Shown here piece after piece: positions 17,468 through 28,358 of a stretch of DNA of 41,226 nt. The notes under the pieces were generated by a model. That model had not been told where the DNA came from and searched no databases. It worked only from the letters and a program-made list of their open reading frames with translations. The stretch comes from Proteromonas lacertae. Lineage: Eukaryota; Sar; Bigyra; Opalinata; Proteromonadidae. The stretch spans positions 1-41,226 of the forward strand of contig NGBS01000943.1 of assembly GCA_002245135.1 (NCBI GenBank), given 5' to 3'. How positions within the stretch are numbered: the stretch's first letter is position 1; the number at the start of each line of letters is the position of its first letter. The translations under genes and the position numbers were made by a program.

Positions 17468-18830
17468 TTAATAATTCTCTGATTCACTATTATTATTGTT
17501 ATTACTTTTAACATAACAACAAATTATCTTAGTGATTGTTGAAAATATAGAACCAACTCCATCCCAATATCTATTTCAATAATCATAATAATAATATACT
17601 TTATTCTATTGTTCTTGAATCTCTTTATCATCATTATAAGTACCAAGAAATATAAAAGGAATCATCTATTAAATATAAACAAAAATATTATACTTCTGAT
17701 GTAAAATCTTTTATTTTACCAGATAATATCGTGCAAAGGGAATATATTAATATATAACTCATACTATTCTCATTCTCATTCATTTTAGATAAAATATAAC
17801 GAATATATTCTCTTAACTCAGAATCAGTTACACCTTTACATATATAAGCACATGCTCTTGAATAACAAGTTGTTAATGTAACACTATCAGTTGATAATAC
17901 TTTTACTTTCATATGAAGTAATTGGCTTGAATAAGGCTTGAGAAAATCAATGGGTAATTACTCCTTCTAAAGTTGGCAAACCAACACCACATCTTATTAC
18001 TATAATTAATTCCTCAACTAATTCCTTCATAATTGTGATATCTATTGAGTGTAAACTTTTTTCCAGTGCAGTTTCTAGTGGAGATATTCTGGATAACTTT
18101 ATTCTTAACTCTTCTGCTTGTCTTTGAGATATATCATATTCTGATGAATGTTGTTGAATATGTTGAGTTAGATTAGATTCCATTGATGATAATGATTCTA
18201 AGCAGATTCTAACAACTTTGGGAATATGTTTTGTTATTGTATTTCCACAATTCTATTTATCATAATTATATTATTATTATATTATATATACTTTGAGTAT
18301 TTTGGGTATAAATTCCAAACAAAACATTTGTACTTCTTTACAACTATTGTTTAATCCTTTGTTGAATATATATAGGAAATACATTCCATATATGAATTAA
18401 CTTCATTAATACTTCATCATCTATTTCTGTCTTTAAATAGTCCAAACAATCATTCATTATCTCTTCTTCATTGTAACATAGACAAAACATCAAAATTTCA
18501 CATACACTCTCTTTACACATTATCAACTCACCTCCACTGTAATATTTTTCCATCTTATAATAACCAATCTCTTCACATTCTTCAAATAACTCTAAAACTC
18601 CAACAAACTCTACATCTAATAACAGTCTCTTCAGAGTTTCATTTCCATTCACTAATATTGACTTGATTGACTTTATTCGATTATCTCCAATCTTCACTTC
18701 CAGATCACCAAAACTACTTTCTACTAGTTATCTACATAATCTATCACAATTATATTATATACATTTAATACTTTTTTTTTACAAACCTCCAGTATAATAT
18801 CTGCTAGTGATTAATCAACTAATATTCCAA
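17468..18830 (-). CDS. ECM29: ECM29-like proteasome adaptor/scaffold (partial)
   Basis: The exons spell the HEAT-repeat section of ECM29 (ECPAS), which links the 26S proteasome to other machinery. The clearest match is SLHSIDITIMKELVEELI followed by RCGVGLPTLEG, corresponding to the family segment with ELVPRLCELIRSGVGL, then PYSSQLL, and further on MIPFIFLGTYNDD before a Trp/Asp stretch. Introns fit in phase at 17571-17599, 17666-17693, 17937-17961 and 18253-18291. The family protein is about 1800 residues; only roughly 370 are visible, and both the N-terminal two thirds and the C-terminus are missing, so this is a fragment or a strongly shortened gene. In-frame TAA (18811-18813) and TAG (17606-17608) occur, and the join near 18350-18400 is unresolved. 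Confidence 0.75.
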
Positions 18831-18850
18831 TAGTGAAGATATTATGATGA

Positions 18851-19560
18851 TTTATTTAGTTTTGTAGAAGAAGAAGAGAAATTGTAAGCAATATAAAAAA
18901 ATAATCAGCTAGAAGAAGAAAAGAATGATTAAAAAGAACTATTGCAGATGATTTGAAAATGTTTGTAGAGTAGAAAAATTCGTGAATTTGGAGATAGAAT
19001 AAGTGAATCAATAGCCTTAGTAAATACAATGATTGAAGTATTAAAAGTATGAATAATATATTTGTTATAATAATAATAATAGAATATGGTAGTAAGTGGA
19101 ACAAACTATGGTTTAATGGGAAAACAATTATATGCTTCATTGAAATGTTATAGTACAATAAACAAAGAGATAGATTTAGTTGGTTTAAAAGTGAAAAATG
19201 AAATAATCAATGATCATAAGAAATATACAAACTATTTAGAAACGTTTACAAAGACGAGTGATGCTTGGCAACAATTAAAATTCTTTTCTCCTCAAGAAAT
19301 AATTCCTGAAATTCAATATGAATTTGAATAGAAAGTGGTGAAAAATCTCGAAAATTATCTAAAATGATAGCTGAAGTAAGAAGAGTATAAATATAAATAT
19401 ATATAAATAAATATATATAAATCTTTATTAATAATATAATATAATAGAAATAGTTAAAAAGATTAACTCATTTAACAAAATTTGAATGGATCTTAATAAA
19501 CAAAGCAATAATTCATTGTGAATTAGAAAAATTCATGTATAAATAAAGATATAAATTAAA
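18851..19560 (+). CDS. Helical gene, possibly BAR-like, with in-frame TAA/TAG
   Basis: One frame from 18851 reads FSFVEEEEKL, LEEEKND, then KIREFGDRISESIALVNTMI and, behind an intron at about 19048-19083, LMGKQLYASLKCYSTINKE. It ends near HCELEKFMYK behind an intron that uses the second of two AGs near 19457. The pattern (long amphipathic helices) recalls BAR-domain or sorting-nexin C-terminal parts, but no diagnostic motif is present. The frame contains TAA at 18885, 18894, 18930, TAG at 18966 and 19329, and one TGA at 18954. Without the stops it needs no indel up to 19331. Dead gene or unusual decoding; see findings. Confidence 0.4.
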
Positions 19561-19875
19561 ATGAATAGAAAATTTCGTAATAATGGATTTAAGAAGATGA
19601 TTGGTTTAGTTGGAAGACTTGAGACTGCTTTAGCTATTCGAAATGAGTTGACTTGGTTAGAATTCTTAAAAATGGTAAATGAAGGAAGTGGAAGTAAAGA
19701 AATGAGAGAAGCTAGAATTCGTTTATCAAATGCTTGTGATTTTATTGATTATATTCCTTCTGATGATGAAGAAGAAGAAAAAGAAAAAGAAGATAAAGAG
19801 AAGAGTGAAAATGATAAAATTCGAAAAGAAAGTGAAGCAGCTGTAAAAGTAGATCCTTCTGAATATGATTTATAA
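19561..19875 (+). CDS. Unknown small protein with acidic tail
   Basis: ATG at 19561 gives 104 residues. Residues 1-60 are basic to mixed and helical (FKKMIGLVGRLETALAIRN); residues 62-92 are an uninterrupted Asp/Glu/Lys stretch. No signal peptide or membrane segment. Its ATG overlaps the TGA that would end the previous gene's last exon. Function unknown; it could also be one exon of a longer gene. Confidence 0.45.
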   Translation: MNRKFRNNGFKKMIGLVGRLETALAIRNELTWLEFLKMVNEGSGSKEMREARIRLSNACDFIDYIPSDDEEEEKEKEDKEKSENDKIRKESEAAVKVDPSEYDL

Positions 19876-19879
19876 GTAA

Positions 19880-20245
19880 CTGAATGAATTTCTAATATTT
19901 TGATATTGTTTGTGTTGTTATGATTAAATAGAATAATATGAGATAATAAATACACTTCATTTGGTTGTAATTCTTCTTTAAAATACAAAAGAGGTTTATT
20001 TCTCAATAATATCACAATTATCAACAAATTGATTTTATTTCTAATCTCATTATATCATTATATCTATAAACACTGTAGTTGAGCATAATCTCACTTTTTA
20101 TACATAAATACTACAAATATCTATATAAAATGATTATGGAAAAAGTAATATATCCCATAAAACTAATTATTATACTCAAATCATTGATTTAAATAGAAAA
20201 ACAGAAAAATATAGATTTGGCTTGATTGAAATTTTTAAAATTACA
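19880..20245. other. Intergenic stretch
   Basis: AT-rich sequence without a convincing frame. An upstream exon and the promoter of the TPR gene probably lie here, because that gene's first recognised exon has no ATG and begins near an AG at 20249. Confidence 0.4.
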
Positions 20246-20249
20246 TATA

Positions 20250-20816
20250 AAGCATTATTAGTGTCGATGTGAGTGTTGATGAAATAAAAGAACTATTGAA
20301 GAACAAAGAGATAGAAAAGGTGATTGAAAAATTGAAAGATGTGAAAGGGAGTTATTGTGAAGTGAATAAAATGATAGGATATTATTATTATGAGAATGTA
20401 TGTCTATTATATTTATATATTGATTAGAAAGAATATGAAAAAGCAATTCCCTTTTATAAAAGTGCTTTAGAGCATTCCTCAGATAATGAAAAAGAATATT
20501 CAAATAGAATGATAGGTCATTGTTTTAGGAATATGGTATATTAATAATTATATAATCTCCAATTAGAAAGAATATGAAAAAGCAATTCCATATTATAAAA
20601 CAGCATTAGAATATTGTTCATCAATTGAAAATTTGGAATATTCAAATAGAATGATAGGAGATTGTTATTATAATATAGTATTTATATAATGATTATACTG
20701 AATAGAAAGATTATGAAGAATCAATCCCATTCTATGAGAGTTCTTTATTATATTCTTCATTTAATGAAGATGTAGGATATAATAATAGAAACATAGGAAA
20801 TTGTTACTTTAATTTG
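20250..20816 (+). CDS. TPR-repeat protein with one repeat per exon
   Basis: Three successive exons (20428-20535, 20567-20677, 20706-20816) each encode one 36-37 residue TPR-like repeat starting KEYEKAIPFY, KEYEKAIPYY and KDYEESIPFY and ending at a Cys-aromatic-Asn motif. They are separated by phase-0 introns of 30, 31 and 28 nt at 20398-20427, 20536-20566 and 20678-20705. The exon before (20250-20397) encodes a helical start (VDEIKELLKNKEIEKVIEKL). TPR repeats act as protein-interaction scaffolds. The gene continues in a fourth intron, which starts at 20817 and houses the complete hAT element; a possible last exon follows at about 23496-23578. The start codon was not found. Confidence 0.7.
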
Positions 20817-21080
20817 GTATATTTCTGGGTTGAATAATAAAGGGACAGGGCAGTGGCGGGACAAGGGCATGTCCCGGGCAAAAATTGAAAGGGGCGTCCT
20901 TTATACTATCTAAAAATAGAAAAGGGTACATTTTGCCCTTTTCAATTATTTTATTTGAATTTTTATATTTTGTGCGATTTTAGGGATATTAAACGCTATA
21001 AAAATATTTATTCTTTTCATAATTATGTATTATTATCTTATAACAATAACAAACAATAATATTTCATTATAATAATAGCC

Positions 21081-23027
21081 TTAAAAGTAAGGGCTTTGAG
21101 ATCCTTCATCACTAAAACCTTCATCACTAGAACTTTCATTTTCATCACTAGAACTTTCATCTTCATCACTAGAACTTTCATCTTCATCACTAGAATTTTC
21201 ATCACTTAAACCTTCATCGCTAGAACTACCAGAACTTTCATCTTCATCACCAGAACATTGATAATCTAAAGTGTCATATACTATATTGTTATCAATTTCA
21301 TTCAGCACATCTAAATTATATTCTTCTTCACTAATATCATTATCATCTTCATTTCTATCTTTTTCTTTGTTTTTTTCTTTTAATAAATCATATTTTATTC
21401 TTAAAATATTATTTACAGTATTAAGCTGTAATTTATTTCTAATATGATTATGAACTATTCCCTCAATACTAAATGAACGTTCAATAAATGAGTTTGTGAC
21501 AGGAATAGTTGAAAGAATATCATATAGCTTCTTAACATTTGGGTAAAAAACTCCATACATATTGTACCATATATTAGTTGATATCTTTTTCGAAAATATA
21601 TCTGAAGGGCACTTTTTGGAGTATGGTTTTCTTCTTTCAAAATGATATATCTCATTTAATGCTTTCTGATTTAAAACAGGGCTGAATTTAGATAATATAT
21701 TTCTTTTTATATTATCCTTCTCCATGTCTGAAAATTCATGTTTACTGTTTATGTCTAAAAATTCATATAGAGCTAAAATGCTGTAGTTTGCATGTCTAGT
21801 CTCTTTTTTTATAATGTCTTTAATAAGTTCTTTTTCACTTGATGACCTTTTCATTAACTTTCTTTTGACTTTGGTCAATATTCTGAAACCATCATTTAAT
21901 GTAGATGAATCTTTGCATAATAAGTGTATATTTGTGGAAATATATTTTGCAATCTTGTAGCATTCTTTAATTTCTGGTATATCTTCTTCCTTTAATAATT
22001 TTATCTGTAATAAAATTTCTTTATTGAGTAATATTTTTCTAAATACATCGCTATAGCTTGACCATCTCGTATCACATCCCTTGCGTATTTGGATATTTTT
22101 TTGTATAATTGAATATATAGTTTCTCTAATCTTTTGATTATTATTTAACTTATGAATAATGTCATTACACATGACTATCACTTTTTTGTATTTCTCTATT
22201 TCGAATACTTTTTTGCTGATTAAGTTTAGGATGTGTGCTAAACATCCAAACTTTACTACAGGTCTATTTATTTTTTTCTCTAAAATACTACTTATCTTTT
22301 TCATGGTGTAGTTGTTATCACTACTCACAGCAACAATGTTTTTAATATCCAGTTTATACTTCACTAATGTTTGAATTATTAATTCCACTATATTTTCTGA
22401 TGTTTCTCGTTTATGTAAATAAATGGATTCCAAAAACGAAATATCACTGCTTTTCTTTATTGCCAAATTAATAACGTTTTCATTGGTTACTGATTTCCAA
22501 GCGTCCACAATTATACATATTTTACTGTTATCTACAATTTCCTTTACTATTCTTTCTGCTTCTTCGTTCATTGATGCTTTTATTTTGTTTATTGTTATTG
22601 ACTTTGTAGTTGGATTTAATGCATATATTAGATTTTTAAAGGATTTAGATTGTATGGTTCTGAAAGCTAAGTTATTTTCTATAAGATATTTGGTCACCAT
22701 TAAGTTTATTGCACGTTCATCATATCTCAATTCTGTAAGTTTTGATTGGATTAGCTTTTCACTACATCTAATTTAATAAATATAATAAATATATTTATAC
22801 TTTTTGTAATGACGTTTCAAATTAGTGTAATGAGCAATAATCATTGCCTTGCACCTTCTGCATTGAATTCTGTTGTATTTTTCAAGGGGTTTCTTTAACA
22901 CCACATCTTCATTAAAGTATCTATACACAGCATCTCTCGTTTTACCCATATACAATTGAAATGCAAAATGATAGCTCGAAATTCTCAAACCATTTTCTAA
23001 GTATTCAAATAATAGCTTGAAATACAT
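21081..23027 (-). CDS. hAT-family transposase with BED finger
   Basis: Two exons, 22801-23027 and 21081-22767, joined across a 33-nt intron (22768-22800), give 637 residues. An N-terminal BED-type finger spans the junction: IQCRRCKAMIIAHYTNLKRH with a following Cys supplied by the second exon. The RNase-H-like catalytic core shows IIVDAWKS (first Asp), VSSDNNYTM (second Asp), FGCLAHILNLI and CDTRWSSY. The C-terminal dimerisation domain contains NSFIERSFSIEGIVHNHIRN. It cuts and re-inserts the element by a hairpin-forming DDE mechanism. The final 60 residues are an acidic Asp/Glu/Ser repeat. The frame is intact. Confidence 0.93.
21108..21262 (-). repeat. 21-bp minisatellite encoding the acidic transposase tail
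   Basis: Tandem degenerate copies of a 21-base unit (plus-strand form TCATCTTCATCACTAGAACTT) encode DESSSDE repeats at the C-terminus of the hAT transposase. The length is a multiple of 3, so copy-number change keeps the frame. Confidence 0.75.
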
Positions 23028-23779
23028 TAAGTAGTATGCAAAATATACTAAATAGTAATTTTGAAATAGTTTTTCTATTAGTTTATGAAATATATTATGT
23101 TATTATCATAACAAGTACTATTGATTATCAATTAACTGAAAATACCCATTCTATAGCTATACTTCTTAATTATCTATATGATATATGTGTAATATACAAA
23201 ATTATTTATTATATAAATTTCATTTATGTTCAGTGACGTCAATCACCTTGAAATGTACATAATGTATATATATACATATCAGAATATGATATACAGTATG
23301 TTAGTATATCTAGATGATAATATGGAAAAGTTATAACAAAAAATCAGAAAAAATATACTACAGCATAACACATGCTAATATTACTATGCCCGAGCAGTAA
23401 GGGGCAGGCTTCTTTTCAGCTGAAAAAAAAGGGGCAAAAATAGGGCAAAATTCGAAAAAGACGCCCTTTATCGAACCCAGGTATATTTAGAATAGTTTTT
23501 GAAAATAAATTCGTTTCATTCTCATTCAAATCAGTTACATTGAATAAATCAAAATTGAATGACGATGAAAGTAAATAAAAATATGAAATGAATATAATGA
23601 GCATAAATGTAAAGAAATCTAAACTCTAAAGTGTGGAATGTATTAGAGAATATGAATAACAACGTATACATATAATCGATGATATTATGTTTTATAGTAT
23701 GAAAATAACAAATGGATATTTACCACTCATAATTTATGTTTTGATGGTTGATGAAAAAAAAGAAGGATCTGTTATTTGA

Positions 23780-24201
23780 ATGTATCATGACCTCTTTTCA
23801 TATTATACTACGTTTCGTGATATTTCAAACACAAATACAGCACCATCAGCTACTGTTAATCCACAAGTTATATATGTACAACCACAAATAAGTGTAGTAT
23901 ATCCAAATCCAAATCCTCAACCCCAGTGAATTATCAACCTTCAAACCCACCACTAGTTCAGCAAAACCCTTATTTCCCTTCATCTAATATTACTCCTCAA
24001 CCAAATCCTTATTATCCTCCTAATTATATACAATCACAATAATCAATACCACAGCAACCACAATAACCTATAGTATACCTTCAGCAACCATATGTTGGAA
24101 CAATGCAACCTCCTCCACAAGCGCAACCTCTCTCACCAATACCACGTGCAGCACCATGTCTACAACCTCAGACTGGAAATAGTAACCCTCATTTAATATA
24201 G
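23780..24201 (+). pseudogene. Pro/Gln/Asn-rich low-complexity protein with in-frame TAA
   Basis: From ATG 23780 the frame encodes a Pro/Gln/Tyr/Asn-rich chain (VVYPNPNPQPQ, then PSNPPLVQQNPYFPSS, QQPYVGTMQPPPQAQPL). A shift of one base is needed at the C run near 23932. TAA at 24040 and 24064 both stand directly behind CAA in Gln-rich context. The style is that of prion-like or actin-regulator low-complexity tails. It ends at TAG 24199, 24 bases before the next gene. Confidence 0.4.
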
Positions 24202-24224
24202 TGTATATTGGTGTAGTTCTATAA

Positions 24225-25710
24225 ATGGAACTTTCAGTCAGCAAAATACTGTCCTTTAAGTCAGAAAAGATGCAGAATACAATAAAAGGTATGAAAGATG
24301 CAAAGAGGACATTGATTGCAGATCAAGATGCTCAACAGTCGTTATCTTCTGCAATTAAGCATGCTATTACCAGTAAAGACGTTGGTTTAATGTTGAATAT
24401 CATTAAAATCGTTGCATTAGTTGCCTCCCAGCCATCAAATGCCAAATTTTTAATCAAAGGTGATGTTGTTAAGCAACTTTACGATGTATTTACTATATTT
24501 ATTGATATTATACATGTAGATATATTCATCTTTGAGAATACAAGAAGAATTCGATAAATGCCGTAAAGTTGACTTTTTTGTCTCAATTTCAGAAATTGTA
24601 AGTGTATTATGGTATAAATAAATAGATTGACTGTGACGAAGAGGATACTGCATTAAAAGAGGACAATGATCGTCTAAGAGACTTAGTAGCTTCACAGTTT
24701 TGTGATACACTTGCAAGAGACTGCTGTAAAGAAGAGGTAAATTTATTTATTTTAATATTATATATAGGATATTGAAGTGAAAAGAGAGATCATCGCCTGT
24801 ATCTCAATATTCTTGGATGGAAGTCTTGACAATGTGCTTAAGAAATATTCCACCGTGATACAATTTAAAGAGATAGCAAGAAATGTGTTAAATTGCACAG
24901 GTATGTATAAATCTATTGTTTTGTAGACTTTCCGTTGCAGTGCTCATGTATAGAGATTGTCTATAGGTTACTCATACACTCAGACAGTGAGAAATACCAA
25001 AGAAAAGTTAATCCGATTATTAATGAACTCCAAGATTGTAAACAGTATATATTTTATTATAATTTATTACTATAATTTAGAAAAACGAATATTTCTAATG
25101 TCATTCTTCATACACTCCCTAAATCTGATGAGTACCAAATTGAGACAGTCAATTGGTTGGATTTAGATAAGGAATCAATTAGATGTTTAGTTCCTGACAA
25201 AGAAATCAACAAAATAAATACCATATTTCAATATATTAAAGTGATCAGTGTCTCATTTCTTACTATTGTTTAACTAAACCAAACAGATAGCAATAATTAT
25301 GATGACAATAATGAATTTACTACACCAGAGCCAAATATTATTGGCAGTAGTAATGGTAATACAGAGATAGCTAAACCAAAGAGATTAATATGGAATAATC
25401 CAATTAACAATTATGTTGAAGAGAAAGAAATATCTAACACAGCTACAATAAGGTTTTATAGACTTTTATAATATAATATTTAGAAATAGTAATGAAATAA
25501 AGAAAGAAAGAACAATATCAAAAATAGTATTAATGTTACTCTTTTTCAAATTTGTCATGCTAAAGAAGAAAATGTATAATTATGGTACTTTTATATTTTT
25601 TTTTATAGAAACCAGATGATCCCAAAATAATTAATAGTATTATTATTCCTATTATAGGAATAATAATATATATTATGGAAAAGTTCTATTTTGAGCAGCT
25701 GCTCAAATTT
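24225..25710 (+). CDS. Helical-repeat protein, possibly SYCP2-like; eight short introns
   Basis: Starting at ATG 24225, nine exons can be joined in phase across introns at 24486-24519, 24598-24625, 24737-24767, 24901-24926, 25045-25080, 25248-25286, 25453-25483 and 25527-25608. The product is an armadillo/HEAT-like chain (VGLMLNIIKIVALVASQ; EVKREIIACISIFLDGS; CSCIEIVYRLLIHSDSEKYQ), followed by VNWLDLDKESIRCLVP and an Asn-rich part with KPKRLIWNN. The order of helical repeats followed by a WLD-type strand weakly recalls SYCP2 of the meiotic axis; I would not name it on this. No in-frame stop occurs before the last exon, which runs into a MITE-related sequence at about 25,680 and stops at 25,720. 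Confidence 0.55.
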
Positions 25711-26012
25711 TGAACAGGCTGTTTCTAATAGCGCCATGAATCTCATATTGAAATTTGTCTGACTATTATAAATTATTTTAGCTTTTCTGAATTGTGTGTG
25801 GTATTTAGACATCATCAATGTTAATCATTAGAATAATTATAAGAATTTTGTATATAAATTTATTGTACATAATAACTGTACATTGGACCTCCAGTTTTTA
25901 TTCTAATTATTTTGTTCTTTCAAGAGAAAAATGAAAAAATATAAATTTAGTCAAGCATTTGGCTTGATTTGAATTTGAAATTTATATATTTTGAGCATTT
26001 GTTATGTATAGC
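25680..26012. mobile_element. Diverged relative of the 13,061 MITE
   Basis: The stretch TACATAATAACTGTACATTGGACCTCC with the following ATTTTGTTCTTTCAAGAGAAAAATG (25865-25940) matches the interior of the MITE at 13158-13240 (TGCATAATAACTGCAGTTAGGACCTCC...), and a GCTTGATTTGAATT block matches the GGTTTGATTAAACT block. CAAATTTTGA-type ends occur on both sides. It is old and its ends are not certain. It lies at the 3' end of the helical-repeat gene. Confidence 0.5.
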
Positions 26013-26099
26013 AACATATTTTTAATTTTAATTAAATAGATTTCAACTTTATCATAATTTTCAATTATATATATATCAAAAGTCCATATTCTTCGTATA

Positions 26100-26460
26100 A
26101 TTATATATATTTTTAATTGGTTTAGATTTAAAGAATTATGAAAAGATTATAGATAGAATAGCATACGACTAAATTTATTATGGAATGGATTGATTCAAAA
26201 ATATGGAAGAATGCGTGATAAGCCAGATAGTAAGGAATATAAATCAAAAATGGTTAAGAAAGAGTCTTACTATATCACTTGAAGAAATAAAGAACATAGT
26301 TGCATTGAAAAATGAGAATATAATCTAAATTTAAGTGATATATTTAAATATGAAATGGATTATACTCAAAGATATATTGAATGTAGTAATAATGGAATAC
26401 AGGATGTGAAATGTAATGGTTGTAATAGGATTTATAGGAATATCTTCTTCAGAAATTGAT
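26100..26460 (+). pseudogene. Decayed coding traces
   Basis: Short coding-like stretches occur, including YEMDYTQRYIECSNNGIQD followed by VKCNGCNRIYR, which has Cys spacing like a small zinc knuckle. No continuous frame connects them, and no family is recognised. Confidence 0.3.
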
Positions 26461-26689
26461 TCTTTTTATTAATTGATAATTTACACAAATATTTAACATT
26501 TATACTTTAATTTGTGTATTTAATATGTGTATGTTACTTAATATTAAATTGGCCTATATCAATGAATTTTAGGATTAAATATGCCAATTGTTGAACAAGA
26601 TTCATTTACTTTCAACATTCAAAGATTGATAAAGATATAGATGACATGGTTAGCTTGTCGAAGAACTTGAATGTATTTAGAACTGAGTT

Positions 26690-27720
26690 AGGCAAATGAC
26701 GTCCTTTTCGACTTTTGTCCCTTTCACACGCTCAAAATACCCAGTGTTTTCCTGTAGCTGTCCCTTTTGTCCATTTTGCTTTTTTATTATCTTTTTAGTT
26801 TTTCTGTAATAAATAGTAAAAATAATCAATCACTAAGCAATATATATCAATATAACACATTATACTCCTGCCCTACTGAAAAATTAACAAATAAATATAT
26901 TATTTGTCAATTTAACTATTTTTTTAATATATTGTAGTTGCATTTAATTGTTTTCACTCATTTTTTATCCCATTTTATATGCTATTCCCTAATCTGTTTC
27001 TCTGTTTGTTATGTATCAATCCCTGTATAGAAAAACTATGTTCTATTAAGCTTCTAGAGTTTGGGATTGTTTGTATTCTATGAAGCTGCTACGTCTTTTA
27101 TATGACATGATAAAATAAAAAAGCTTGAAAAGAAATCAAGCTTGGATTTATTTCAAAGTTTAATATTTCGTGTTATGATTAAGTATTGTTTCTTTTTATG
27201 TTCATATGTTTGTAATGTTGTAAATTCGTATGTATAAATCTAAAAATTAATTACTGTTTCTTTGAAATACTGTGAATTAATGAATATTAAAATTTAGCTA
27301 AATTTAATCAGTTTATTTTACTGTATATATTCAAATTAGTTATAAGTAGTTTATTAATTTACATTATATTCAGATTATGTCAATTTGTTTGATATTTCTA
27401 TTATGAAGTGACGCTATTTATGTAAATGAACAATACATTTATAAGTATGTTATTTAGATAGATTTAATGCATAAAATTTACATAATATTTTGATTAATAG
27501 AAATGAACATAGGTATATTTGTTCTTAAACAGGTTAATATGTCTTATAAACAATAGGATATATAATATATGTAGTATTTATGATAAACAAATATTGAATA
27601 AAGGGACACAAAAGGAATACTGTCCTTCTTGAAAAAAACATGTTCGATTTCCTTACAGGCTAGACGAGAGAAGAAAGGACAGAAAGGAGGATATGGCTCC
27701 AGAAGGATGTCCTTTCTGCA
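26690..27720 (-). mobile_element. Degraded hAT element with transposase C-terminal relic
   Basis: At about 26985-27070 the minus strand still encodes SLIEHSFSIQGLIHNKQRN, the same dimerisation motif as the intact hAT (SFIERSFSIEGIVHNHIRN). The ends (GACGTCCTTTTCGACTTTTG on the left; inverted GGACATCCTTCTGGAGCC on the right) and the inner AATAAAGGGACA stretches resemble hAT subterminal sequence. The transposase is otherwise deleted or scrambled. No clean target duplication was found, so the limits are approximate. Confidence 0.6.
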
Positions 27721-27946
27721 ACTCATATATCACTATATCAACATACATTATATCACATCACTCAATAATATAGAATTAATAATAACAATATAATAGAAAT
27801 TATTGACAAAATTATTGAAAGTGTAATCTAGTATTTCAAGTATGAACTAGTACTTTTTTATGTTTAAAAATATTTAATCGTTTCATATTTTGTGGCATTA
27901 TAATTTATAATCTATTTTCTATATCATACTTGAAAATAAATAATAC

Positions 27947-28201
27947 ATGAACATAATAACTATTGATGCCAATGATTTTGTATCAGTTCCTGCTAATGAT
28001 AGTAGACATACAATAGTCGATCGAAGAAAAAAGGAGTTATATAAACAATGTCAAAAATACCCTCCTTTGGATTCTTTTTATAGCATTAATGAATCAATAT
28101 TTCAGAAGAAATTTAAGTCAATTGGTGATTTATACTTTTTAGTCTATGTATATGCTACACAATATGACTTTGAAACCAAAACAAACACCTCTAGTATTTA
28201 A
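27947..28201 (+). CDS. Short unknown ORF
   Basis: ATG at 27947 gives 84 residues. The section FKSIGDLYFLVYVYATQYDFETK has a weak FAR1/MULE-like look (a short motif before YA and a GF/DF pair), but this is only an impression. Coding-like sequence continues in another frame to about 28270. It is either a small gene or a transposase fragment. Confidence 0.3.
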   Translation: MNIITIDANDFVSVPANDSRHTIVDRRKKELYKQCQKYPPLDSFYSINESIFQKKFKSIGDLYFLVYVYATQYDFETKTNTSSI

Positions 28202-28358
28202 AACCATTATTTGAATATGGTGGTATTTTTGGTTATTTTTTCGCTATTCAAACTGCTAAAGTTAAATTATATTCTGAATAAAGGGAAATAGAGAAAATCA
28301 ACACAAAAAATAACAGCATAATAATATAATAAAATGGTAATTATTGAGAAAATATAAT

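Larger units (their letters stand above)
20825..23480 (-). mobile_element. Complete hAT DNA transposon with 8-bp target duplication
   Basis: The ends read CTGGGTTGAATAATAAAGGG on the left and, inverted, CTGGGTTCGATAAAGGGCGT on the right. They are flanked by a perfect 8-bp duplication GTATATTT at 20817-20824 and 23481-23488, the hAT standard. GC-rich subterminal stretches (GGGACAAGGGCATGTCCC at ~20860; GGGGCAAAAATAGGGC at ~23430) may bind transposase. The single gene inside is open over its full length, so the copy looks intact and recently moved. The duplicated target is the first eight bases of a host intron. Confidence 0.93.

Noticed and set aside
17937-17961. Apparent frameshift in ECM29
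   Set aside because: A 25-nt GT...AG intron at this place restores the frame and the family sequence, so no defect is needed.
23460-23485. A tRNA T-loop-like word (inverted CTGGGTTCGATAA)
   Set aside because: It is the terminal inverted repeat of the hAT element; no acceptor stem, anticodon arm or D-loop can be folded around it.
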